The notes below the pieces were generated by a model, which was given only the letters and a program-made list of their open reading frames with translations, had not been told where the DNA came from and ran no database searches. A stretch of 64,000 bases of DNA from Bin95 sp965220855 (GTDB lineage: Bacteria > Pseudomonadota > Alphaproteobacteria > Bin95): positions 124,001 to 188,000 of the forward strand of contig CBDCQY010000001.1 of the NCBI GenBank assembly GCA_965220855.1, read 5' to 3'. Within the stretch, counting starts at the first letter, position 1. Every line of letters begins with the position of its first letter. The position numbers were made by a program, and so were the translations under genes. Below are positions 25,001 through 34,200 of the stretch, piece after piece.

Positions 25001-25813
25001 GCTCACCGCCGGCAGTTGCAGCGCGCGGATGGCCTCGTTATGCGACCAGTTTTGGTCGGCAATGGTCGCGTCGCCGAAGCTTGGCCGCGTATCCTCCTCC
25101 ACGCTGAGATCGAAGGTCAGCGTGGCTTTGTCATTGTCGTCCTTCGCCTTGTAAGTATAGGAGGTCACCGGCTGTATCTCCGTCGGCGTGCCGGAAATCT
25201 GCCGCGTGGAGGCGTTGAAGCTGAGTCCGTCGGGAAGATCGGGTGTGAGCGTATAGCTCAGCGTCCCGCTGCTGTTGCTTTTGGGGGTGGCTTCGGGAAG
25301 TTCCAGCGCGGCAATTGCCGTATTAACCCGATAGCGCTGGTCGGCAATGGTCGGTTCGGCGAAATGCATCGTCAGTGTAATTGTTTTAGTATCGGAATCT
25401 AACCAAATTAGTGCTCCAGCGCATTCATTATTATTGAAAGCTGTATTTATACTTATCTTTATGTCTACGTTATTTTCATCTGGCAGGTCTTCGATCTTGT
25501 GACTCAATAAAGCTCTTTCAGGACGAATACCAAGTTCTTCAAAATGCACCACATGGGCGCTTTTGAACTGACTCTCCGACGCCTTTTTCATGTACACTCT
25601 CCATCTTCCAGTACCGCAATTGTGTTGTGCGCTCACATCTATGCTGCCGTCGTTCTGGAGTTCAATTTTCACTTTGCTAAGATAAGCTTCGGCGCTTGTG
25701 GGGAAGATGAAGGCGGCCGAAAATGCAAAAATGCTTGCGAGTAGCCCCCGGAACCGGAACCGAGCCGCCGGTCCGCCGGTCGGACCCTTCGAGAAGTGCG
25801 GGGGATACGTCAT
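22004..25813 (-). CDS. Autotransporter with seven Ig-like (He_PIG-type) repeats
   Basis: A 1269-aa surface protein by prediction. MTYPPHFSKG begins a signal peptide with hydrophobic core LLASIFAFSAAFIF and likely cleavage after SAEA, for Sec export. A unique domain of about 120 residues follows. Then come seven tandem repeats of about 93 residues built on FGDAAIADRSW, LPAASGGNGALSYTLTPDLP, GLSFDASTRQIAGAP and DEATLTFTIAV, matching putative Ig / cadherin-like folds. The C-terminal about 400 residues are an autotransporter beta-barrel ending in DLRLNF with the terminal Phe recognised by the BAM complex. I chose ATG 25813 because it gives a proper signal peptide; an upstream ATG at 25951 would place it internally. 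A role in adhesion is inference. Confidence 0.85.
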   Translation of the reverse strand: MTYPPHFSKGPTGGPAARFRFRGLLASIFAFSAAFIFPTSAEAYLSKVKIELQNDGSIDVSAQHNCGTGRWRVYMKKASESQFKSAHVVHFEELGIRPERALLSHKIEDLPDENNVDIKISINTAFNNNECAGALIWLDSDTKTITLTMHFAEPTIADQRYRVNTAIAALELPEATPKSNSSGTLSYTLTPDLPDGLSFNASTRQISGTPTEIQPVTSYTYKAKDDNDKATLTFDLSVEEDTRPSFGDATIADQNWSHNEAIRALQLPAVSGGNGPLTYSVTPALPRGLSFDASTRQISGTPNTAQSAASYTYKVADEDGDEATLTFTIAVGADTTPDFGDATIADLTTRSGSAVGALQLPNATSGNGEIRYSISPDLPDGLSFDASTRQITGAAGAMQPATPYVYKATDADGDKVTLTFTIAVLEADRVPSFGDAAIADRSWSQGRAIRALQLPAASSGNGALSYTLTPDLPAGLSFDASTRQIAGAPTAIQPAATYSWKAADEDGDEAMLTFTIAVEADAAPGFGDAAIADRSWSQGRAIRALQLPAASGGNGALSYTLTPDLPAGLSFDASTRQIAGAPTTLQSAASYTYRVADQDNDEATLTFTIAVEADMAPGFGDAAIADRVYAQNAAIDALQLPRATGGNGALSYSISPDLPVGLSFDASMRQIAGAPTTLQPAASYTYRVADRDNDEATLTFAIAVEADTAPSFGDAAIADQSYALDRTIGVLQLPAASGGNGALSYTLTPELPDGLSLDASTRQITGAPTALQEALTYSWRAVDADFNRSESDAATLSFTIEVTTAEMERRALKHMLAATARATLAGAVDVIGRRFDAAPGGPGLSLAGRRIGGAPPVVDRYRRDRWDRPDRRGVRATPMGYSMDGSSLLRGSAFTLPLAASGAAPGGPGWTVWGRGDWRGFEGRKDGGSWDGEQRTGWLGVDARLDGGLTAGLALSQGKSEADYRLDESGGRLETSLTTVWPYVQVTTGNGGALRAVLGRGAGEATHRASEGDGEQADLSLLAGSVSGRLPVARRGGFSWSAFGGVSLARIETEGSSATSIGDLKATNWRLRGGAEASHDGIALSSGSGWLLQPRGALAVRKDSGDGVTGIGMELSGGARLASAGGRFGLDASSHWLALHSADGMREWGASLEARLNPSADGHGLSLALGPAWGPQQGGVLERERLFDKARADAPQRLSMTARAGYGFAAAGGLLTPFAELTLSGEPRTQHYRTGVGFARGGIDAALTAGHRAGGEPDTRIGMDLRLNF
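23403..25366 (-). repeat. Seven tandem about 280-bp repeats in the autotransporter gene
   Basis: Consecutive units of about 279 bp encode Ig-like domains. The central units (about 23660-24540) are the most alike at DNA level, while the first and third are the most divergent. Such repeats can expand or contract by recombination. Confidence 0.8.
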
Positions 25814-26102
25814 TGACCGACAGACCGACGCTGCCCCGAGCAACCGCCCGCTAGCGGCGCGGAGAGAGCGGACGCCCGAAGCGAGGGCAAGGAGGCTGGC
25901 CAGTCCGGGGCCGCCGGTGCGGCAGGTGGAGCGAGAAGATGTCATGGTCATGGCGCGAAGACCCCCTCCTGATCGCCTCAGCGCGCAAACCGTAGCAACG
26001 GGTGGAACCGGATACAAGGCGTTGCGCGACGCAGTTGCAAAGTCGGTGGAGGCCCCGAACCGCCGGGCGGCAAGGCCGCCGCCCGGTTCCAAACAGGCGC
26101 GT

Positions 26103-26372
26103 TCAGCGCCAGGGAGTGCTGTCCGAGTCCTTGTACCCGCCGCCCAGGCAGCGCGCGGCGAAGGCGGTCCAGGAGGCCCGGTCGTGGCCGAGGCGGCGGT
26201 TGAGGCGGTCGGCGATGCCAAGCGCGCTGTCGATGTCGATCGCGACCATCATCGTCGGGATCGGGGCCTCCATACCTTCGACGGCGATCGCCACGCGATG
26301 CAGTCCGTCGTCGGGCAGCGCCTCGACGAAGAAGACGAAATCCACTTCGTCGGGCAGGCTGTCCATGCCCAT
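26103..26372 (-). CDS. Small hypothetical protein, 89 aa
   Basis: The product begins MGMDSLPDEVDFVFFVEALP and contains VAIAVEGMEAPIPTMMVAID, an alternating hydrophobic and acidic pattern typical of a compact alpha/beta fold. ATG 26372 has GGAGG upstream at 9 nt. It lies 80 bp downstream of the CxxC-repeat gene on the same strand. The C-terminal half of that protein has a similar style (FAVFLVGADEPLAVFDDEMEV), so the two may act together. I recognise no family. Confidence 0.55.
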   Translation of the reverse strand: MGMDSLPDEVDFVFFVEALPDDGLHRVAIAVEGMEAPIPTMMVAIDIDSALGIADRLNRRLGHDRASWTAFAARCLGGGYKDSDSTPWR

Positions 26373-26452
26373 CGGTCGATTCCTCCCCATGCGTGGCCCC
26401 CCGGCCGCCGGCGGGCCGGCAAGACGTCTGCGCGAGCCGCCGACGGCAAGCG

Positions 26453-27472
26453 TCACTCCCAGCCCGCCAGTGTCGCCAGCGGGCTGGCGTCCCGGACCAC
26501 CTCCACCTGGCGCCTGTCGAGCTTCTCGAAGGCGATGAAGGCCGCAACCTCCATCTCGTCGTCGAAGACCGCAAGCGGCTCGTCGGCCCCGACCAGGAAC
26601 ACGGCGAAGCTCGGCGGCCAGGCCGGCATGCCGCGGATATGATCGGAGCGCTCGTAAGATCGGCGGGCGCACGCATCGCAGCGCGCGGCGCCGAAGGAAG
26701 CGGCTCCGCAGTCCGTGCAGCGATCTGCGCGGCGCCTGGTCCAGTAACGGGCGCGGTTCGCGGCGTTCTTGCGTTCGGCAGACCGGCTGTCGGACTGGAG
26801 CACCGAACAGGGCGCACATCTGGCCCCGCCGCCATTGGCTGGAGCGCCGCACTTCACGCACAGGCCGGCGGCGCGCCGGGCGGCGTAGAGTTCGCGCGCC
26901 GCCTCGCGTCGTGCGGCGCGGCAGGGCTCGCAGATCGTCCCGCCCGCGACCGGGGGCCGGCGTCCGCACCTTGTGCAAGCATTCGCCGCGCGGCGGGCCT
27001 GATGGCGCTTGCGGCTGGCGATGCGGGCGGCCTCGCGCTTGGCCGCAGCCGGCTTGCCTCCGTATTGGAGGCCCGCCGCCCTGGCCTCGGCGTAGCGGGC
27101 GCGGTCGGCCGCGCGCCTCTTCGCCGCGCAGGGCTCGCATGTCCGGCGATCCGGCGGGACAGGATTGCGCCCGCACTTGCCGCACAACCCGGCCTCGCGG
27201 CGACGCGCGGCCTTCCGGCGCGAGCGCTCGCGCTCATAGGCTTTCGCACGGTCGGGATCGCGCCGGGGCTGTCCAGCCGCACGGAGACGCGCATCGCGCG
27301 CCCGTCCGGCAGCCCGGCCCTTCTCCGCGCAGACATCGCAGACAGAACGGTCTGGCCCCGGGGGACACTTCCCGCACTTCGGACACAAGCCGGCAGCCAG
27401 CCGCTCCGCAACCCGGCGATGGTGACGCTCACGGTCCTTCTGCTTCTGCACCTCGGGGTCTCGATACGCCAC
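26453..27472 (-). CDS. Protein with five paired-CxxC zinc-ribbon-like modules
   Basis: A 339-aa protein. GTG 27472 has a strong AGGAGG 5 nt upstream. Five modules each hold two CxxC motifs about 15 residues apart: LCPKCG/VCDVCA, LCGKCG/TCEPCA, ACTRCG/ICEPCR, LCVKCG/RCAPCS and RCTDCG/RCDACA. Highly basic helical linkers rich in Arg, Ala and Lys separate them. Each module could bind one zinc ion, and the basic linkers suggest nucleic-acid binding. The last about 65 residues form a different small domain (FAVFLVGADEPLAVF ... VAAFIAFEKLDRRQVEVV). I do not recognise a named family. The regular Cys spacing makes it certain that this is the true coding frame. Confidence 0.8.
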   Translation of the reverse strand: MAYRDPEVQKQKDRERHHRRVAERLAAGLCPKCGKCPPGPDRSVCDVCAEKGRAAGRARDARLRAAGQPRRDPDRAKAYERERSRRKAARRREAGLCGKCGRNPVPPDRRTCEPCAAKRRAADRARYAEARAAGLQYGGKPAAAKREAARIASRKRHQARRAANACTRCGRRPPVAGGTICEPCRAARREAARELYAARRAAGLCVKCGAPANGGGARCAPCSVLQSDSRSAERKNAANRARYWTRRRADRCTDCGAASFGAARCDACARRSYERSDHIRGMPAWPPSFAVFLVGADEPLAVFDDEMEVAAFIAFEKLDRRQVEVVRDASPLATLAGWE

Positions 27473-27557
27473 GGTGCCCTCCTGTCATGTTCGGGTCCCG
27501 AACGATGGACGCCCCGGCCGGCGGCGGGCCGGCCGGACGTCCGGCGGAGAGCGCAGG

Positions 27558-27884
27558 TCAGCCCCGCTGGCGGCGGTCGGCGAATATCCCGAGACTCCGC
27601 CAGCCCCACAGCTGCACGCCGCAGCTGCGAAGCGTGACCCCCGTCGCGATGATGATCTCGTCGCGCGCGGGCCGCATGTTCGCGACCGCCTTTAGCGGCA
27701 GAACCCTGCCGCGCGCCTTGCGCCGTCCCTTCGGCTTCGCGCCGTCGGCTGCGACCGGAACGATGTCGCCGTTGGCGAGCGAGCGGAAGGTCTCGACGAC
27801 ATACCGGTCGTCCTCAAGACCGCCGCCAACGAAGTGAGTGAGAAAGGTGCGCGCGTCGCCGCGCGGCGCCAGAACCGCCTGCAT
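27558..27884 (-). CDS. Hypothetical protein, 108 aa
   Basis: The product begins MQAVLAPRGDARTFLTHFVG and contains DDRYVVETFRSLANGDIVPV and a basic KPKGRRKARGRVLPLKAVAN. ATG 27884 has GGAGC upstream. It lies 85 bp upstream of the CxxC-repeat gene, same strand, so the three small genes from here to 26103 form a probable operon. The basic centre suggests nucleic-acid contact. Family unknown. Confidence 0.5.
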   Translation of the reverse strand: MQAVLAPRGDARTFLTHFVGGGLEDDRYVVETFRSLANGDIVPVAADGAKPKGRRKARGRVLPLKAVANMRPARDEIIIATGVTLRSCGVQLWGWRSLGIFADRRQRG

Positions 27885-28215
27885 GATGCCGTGCTCCCTG
27901 GAGAGATGAAGAGAAACGGCGGCAGCGGCTCCCTCCGGGACCCCCGCCCGCCGCCCCCTCACGGCCAGGCCTCTCCTCTTGGCGGCGTGATCCCGGTCGG
28001 TGGCGACATTGGCGAAATTGCCGGCTATACGGATAGGGGCGGTCGGCACAGATCGCGATCGCCGGTGGAAGCCTGCACCGGAGCGTTTCTCCAGAAACGC
28101 AAGATCGCGAATATGGCCTGCGAGGTGGCGCCTGGTCGATTGATCGGGTTCGAGGCGATCAGCAAGGTTCATGTGTGATGCGGAAACGTTGCGAAGCGGA
28201 AGGACAGACAAGAAG
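27885..28215. other. Divergent intergenic region upstream of the AVAST-like gene
   Basis: About 330 bp between the divergent 108-aa gene and the large nuclease-ATPase gene. It must hold promoters in both directions, but I could not mark a convincing -35/-10 pair by eye. Confidence 0.4.
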
Positions 28216-31200
28216 ATGACGTTGCCCGACTATAGAGGAGCGCGCGGCTCGAACACGGGCGACGCCTTCCATGAGCTGTGGGCCACCCGTCAGGCAATCC
28301 GGCTTCTATCGAACGAGGAGGGCCTCCAGGCGGTCGCCGTCGAAGGCTTGGTCTCGACGGATGAGTCCGACTCAGCCCGGGATACTTGGAATGGAGTGGA
28401 TTGCACGCAGTACTTCGGCGGCAGGGATGCAGCGAACGCTGATCGCATCCGGATCGAGCAACTAAAGTATTCGGCAGCCAATCCCGGAACGCCCTGGACC
28501 ATCGCCCGCTTGATTGAGGGCCGGCGCGGCCGATCGATCATCGGCCGTCTGGCCAAGGCGTGGAAGGCACTGGATGAGCGCCGCTCCGCAACCTCCTCCG
28601 TTTGCGTCGTCCTGGTCAGCAACCAGCCCGTTCCCTCGGAGGTGAATTCGGCGCTCGAGCGCGCTGCCGAATCGCCCATTGATGTCCCAGACCGCAAGCC
28701 TGATTCCAAGGCCACACCGGAGGTTCGCTTGGCCTATGCGACGGGGCTGAGCGCCGAGGAGTTTCATGCATTCGCGTCTGCATTTCGCGTCGATGCTGGA
28801 GCCGGTTCCCGCTTCGCGCTCGAGGAGCGGGTGCTCTGCGCAATCGCCGACTGGACCGACCAAGACCTTCAGTCCGTGGTCACAGGACTGAGGGAGTTCG
28901 TCCGGAGACAGATGTTGCCAGAGGCAGCCGGCGAGGCGATCATGCGCGAATCGGTTCTGCTGCATCTCGGCGTATCCGAAGAACAGGCGCTGTTTCCCTG
29001 CCCCTCGGAGATCGTTCCCGTGAAGTCGCCAATCAGCCGGTCGGCGATTCGGGAAGCGGCCAACGCGCTCTGTTCCGGGAGCCAATACCTGTGCCTTCAC
29101 GGGAGCGCCGGGGTGGGCAAGACGACCGCCTTGCAGGAGATCGAAGCGGCTCTCCCCGAGGGTTCCGTCATGGTGAGGTACGACTGCTATGGCGGCGGTC
29201 GATACCTGGACCCGGACGCGCTTCGCCATCGGCCTCGCGACGCCTTTCTCCACCTCACGAACGAGCTTGCCGTCCGGCTCGCCCTCCCCCTAATGCTGAG
29301 CCCGCGTCGCGATTCGGACTACCCGCGGGTGTTTGCCAATTGCCTGCGGCACGCCGCATGCGCGCTGGCTTCCCGGCATCCCGACGCCTCGCTCGTCATC
29401 GCCGTCGATGCGGCCGACAACGCGATCTTTGCCGCCGGCAACAGAGAGCCCGCGGAACTGTCCTTCGTTCACGACTTCTTAAAGATGACCGCTCAGCCGA
29501 ACAACGTCCGCTTCGTTGTCACCGCACGGACCGGTCGCTTGTACATGTTAAGGCTTCCGCGCAAATGGTGCACCACTGAAGTACTGCCCTTCAGCCGCAA
29601 CGAAACAGCCGAGAATGTCGCGAAGTGGTGGGCGGCGGAAGATGCCTGGGTTGACGACTTCCATCACTTGTCTGGCGGTGTTCCCCGGATACAAGGTTAC
29701 GCTTTCGACGTAGACGGAGCGCATCCATCTACTGCTCTCGATCGCTTGAGACCCGCAGGAAAGTTGCTCGCAGATATATTCCAGCAGCAGTTTCAGCGTG
29801 CGCTGACGAACAGCGGAGTTGACGCTGAATTAGCCAGACTCTGCGCCGCCTTGATCGTCCTACCTCGGCCAATTCCTCTCGCAGATTTAGCCGCAATTCT
29901 TAACACCAACGAAGCGCAGCTCGCCGATATCTGCGCGGACCTAGCTCCAGGGATCCGATTGCAAGACAAAACGGTCGGCTTCGCAGACGAGGACTTCGAG
30001 GAGTTTGTACGCGCCGAAGGTGAAGCCGAGATCGCCAGTGTTCGAGCGAGCGCCGCAGAGTGGCTGTTGTCATGCGCCGGCGATAACCGTTACGCGGCCT
30101 TGCACGTGGCCGCCGTGTTGGTGGACGCCGGGCGCGGGGCGGAGCTGCTGAAGCTTGTGGAGCAAGAACCGGCACCTACCAGCATCATTGAACCAATCTT
30201 GCGCCGGGAGGCGGAGCTGCAGCGCCGGCGCCTCGCAATCCGGGTCTGTCGCGAAGCGGGCGATGTTGCGCACGCGCTACGCTTCGTCCTGAGCGGAGCG
30301 GAAGGTGTCAAGACCGAAACCGCACTGCGCCGCCTGCTGATAGAGAACCCGGATCTCGCCGTTCGATTTGCGCCGGAGACCGTGCGGCGACTGATCCTCT
30401 CTGACCGCGATCAAATCGAATATCACGGATCGATGCTGTTCCATAAGCTATCTTTCGATGCAGACAAAGGAGATGCGATCTCCGTTCGGGAGGGATGGCG
30501 CTTCCTCCAGGCTTGGATGAAGGCCCGGGAACTCCAACTTCAGGACGCCGAAACTCATCATCATGGAGCGTGGCAGATCAGCCTCGGCGATATCTCCAGT
30601 ACCGTGGAAGCAGTGTTGAAGCTCCATGGTCTGGAAGCTTCTCTAAAGCAACTGCGATCATGGAGGTCGAAGCATATCGCCCTCGAGATCGCCCTTACGC
30701 TCCCGTATCGCTTGATCGCCGAGGGAAACGGCGATGATCTCGAGGCATTCGTGGCCAGCGGTTACCTGAAGCCGTTCGAGAGCTTCTTCCTCCTGGTCCC
30801 ACTGGCACTCGCCGGCCGTACGGTCGACGTCCAAGGCATGGCCCGGGGCCTCGATCAACTCTGGCGACGCAAGCTGCGGATTGAGCACTTCTTCCAATCC
30901 TCATTTGACCGGGCTTCGTTCCACGCAAAGGTCTTGGACACTGTGCTGTCTGCCTGTGAGATCTTGACCGCCAAACGGGTCGCGGCCGAACTTGTTGATG
31001 AAATTCTGGCCGACTTTCTAGCTCCCGCGCTGCGTCGGATCGATAAACTCTATCCAAGTCAGGAAGTGAAGCTGGACCTCCTCTTCCGGGCCTATTCGTT
31101 GAGAGAGGCACGTGCTGGACGAAGGCCGGACGCCGAGACCGTCTTCGAGCCAAGGCCTACGCCTGTGGATGAACGCGAGCGACCCCGACACGGTTTGTTG

Positions 31201-34200
31201 GTCGATCCCCACGATTATCGAATGATGGAGCTTGCACGAGCGGTCTTCGTTGTATACGCAACCGTCGCCAATGCTTTGGTCAATAACTCTGATGATATTG
31301 AACTGCCAGAGAAGCTTTGCCACGCCGCACGTATATCGGAATCCACGGGGTCTCATAGTTCACGCGACGGTGATGGTCGCGCGTTATGCCGCCACGCCTC
31401 GGCACATGCACTCGTTCTGCTCGCTACCGACCATCACCACCAGGCAGTGAAGCGCTTCGCCATGAACGTCCATGAGCAATGGGGATGTGGTGATCGAGTA
31501 CCTGAAAGACGCTTCGCAGCCCGATCGAGTCTGTGGCAGCCCCTGCAAAGCTCGCTGCTTGCAGGTCTTTTTCGTGCTGTTTCAAGTGCCAAGACAATGC
31601 GCATCGGGGCAGACAAAAAATCAACAGCGCTCATTGATTATGCAAGAATTATGAGGCCGTTGAGTGAAAAGGATGCGCAAGCGACCTTCAATTCGGCAGT
31701 CGAGATTGCGGGTGATCTGGACCATGAAATTGTAGCTCAACTTTGGCTGATAGACGAGCTCGTGCGCCGAGGATCGAATTGCTTTGATGATCCTCGAGCT
31801 ACGGCCCGTCGGCTCAGCAATGTCATTGCAGACGCTGCCGTCCGTTTGGGGGGATTCGATCATTTTCCCTGGAATCATGCGATGGCCGCTCTTACGCGGC
31901 TGGATGTGCCGCTCGCGCTGGCGAACGCTGCCCGCTGGGACGACGAAGAGCTCGCCCTCCTGTGCCAGATCTTGCCAACGGTGCTGATAACCGCCCTTCG
32001 CGAAAAAGCGATGAGACTCGAGCAGGCGGCAGCCCTCACCCTGCTTGCCGATGACAGCGGCGGGGTTATGGGGGAGATCCTCAGCCGGGCGAACCAATCA
32101 GATAGCCCGGGTCTGTCAGCTCTTGTGGAAGAGGCCGCCTGGGACGTTTTGATTCGACATGGTGATGGCGCTCGCGCCGAGGCATTGTATTGCATCGAAC
32201 GGAAGCGACTCACCGGTCGCTGGTCGAGCTTACTGCTTATCGAGCAGGAGTGCAAATCGGCAATGATAGAGGGCTCAAGCGCGAGCGAGGAGGAGTCCCC
32301 TCAAGCGGATACGGAGACCCCTGAGCCGGCGATGGCAGCGGTCTGGACTAGAGAGATATTGATCAATTCCTCCTTGCTTCACACTGCCGTGGTGGACCAG
32401 TGGCGTCGTTTGCGGACTGAGCGCGGGCACTATGACATCAACGCCGTGTTCGAGTCTGCCAGGCGTTCGGTTTCTCCGGGCGATCGCGTCGATCATATTA
32501 CCGCGCTGGCTGGAGTCGACGTGCAACTGGTTGGATTCGACGAAGAGATAGTGGCCCGCCAGGCGGCAGCAGCCATGCTTTGGGCAATCGACCAATGGCG
32601 GAACTCTCCCTCTGTGCAGGAGTGGTGCAGGAAGGAGCTCCCCAAGGTCTTCGTCAAGCGGTTCCCGGAGATGATCCGTTCTCTCGGGATTAACGAGGAC
32701 AATCTGGCATGCCGCCTGAAACGCATGGGCCTGAGCGGCGGGGCGGTTCAGAATCTTCTTCTGAGGGGGTTGGAGCGCCACGGGGACACCTTGGAGGTGG
32801 GGGTGCTCTTCCGACTCGCGGGAAGGGTCGGTGGCATGTTGCCTCCAGCCAAGGCGGCCAGCCTGGCCGACTGGTACATCAAGCGGTTGGAGGAACGGAT
32901 TCCAAGCGAGCATCGGAACCACCCGACACCCGAGCCGGCGCTTCCTCAATGTGTTGACGAGGCAGTCGCACGCCTGGTGTTCGCTTTCATGGGAGATTGC
33001 GATCTCCGAATGCGCTGGCGCGCGGCACACGCCGTTCGGCGCTTGGCCCGCACCGGGGATCAGGCGACGTTGGTGGCGCTCGCTGGGGAGTATCCCCGCC
33101 GCGAAGAGCCGATCTTCCGCGGGAGCGGCTTCGAGTTCTACTGGCTGGCGGCGCGCCTGTGGTTCGTGCTGGCGTGGGACCGGATGGCCGACGAGAGGCC
33201 CGAACTTGCCGCTTGCGCCGGACGCAGGTTGCTCGAAATAGCTCTCGACGACTGTTTTCCACACCTTCTGATCCGTTCTTTTGCTCGCGATGCCTGCGAG
33301 AAGCTCGCCGCAACAGGGCACCTGTCACTGACGCCAGTCGAGCGGTCGCGCTTGGCATGCGTCGGCGAAACACCGATGCCGCGAGCTTCGGCAGACCCAC
33401 GCGCGAGCAGGACGATCGACTTCGGACATCTGAACGGCATCTCGTCACAGGATAAAGCGCCCCGTTTCGAATTTAACGAGATCGATACGCTACGCTACTG
33501 GTATGAGCCGATGCTCCAAGTATTTGCGGCTGTCGACGGTCAACGCTTCCTGGCGGAGGCGGAGCGTTGCATCATCGACGTCTGGGGTTACGATGGCCAG
33601 ATTCGCGACGCCCGCGAGGAAGTACGGCCTGAACGCTTTTTTGGTCGGAACTTTCGCCTGAGCATGAACTCTCACGGCTCCATTCCAACGATTGAACCGC
33701 TTCGCACGCACCTTGAGTGGCACGCCATGTGGTGCGCAGCAGGGGAGCTACTGAAAAGCGAGCCACTGGCTCTGCCGGACGGATACGGCTCTGGTGAGTT
33801 GAGCTCCTGGATCGCTCGGGCAAAGCTCGCCGAGCCACCCCTGTGGCCGGCAGACCTGCGAGTCCCGATACCGCCCCTGGCCCGCAACTGGCAGTCCGGC
33901 CAGCCCCCGTTGGAGGATTGGATTACGAGAGTCCGTGAAGCCGATCATCGTGCGCAGCTCTTCCCGAACGATTCGCCGCGATACATGGTGGTGGAAGGTT
34001 GGTGTGAACGCCGCGCACGCGACCGCACTGAGAGCATCCACATCTCCAGCGCACTCGTGGGGCCCAACGCGGGCCGCGCCCTGCTTCGCGCGCTTCAGAC
34101 GATGAGTGATTCATGGGACTACAAGCTGCCCCACGAATGTGAGGAAGCCGCGGAGATCGATACCCCGCCTTATCGCTTCCTTGGATGGCTGTGGTACTCG

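Noticed and set aside
28462..29253. A 263-aa frame antisense to the large nuclease-ATPase gene
   Set aside because: Antisense shadow of a gene with clear nuclease and P-loop motifs.
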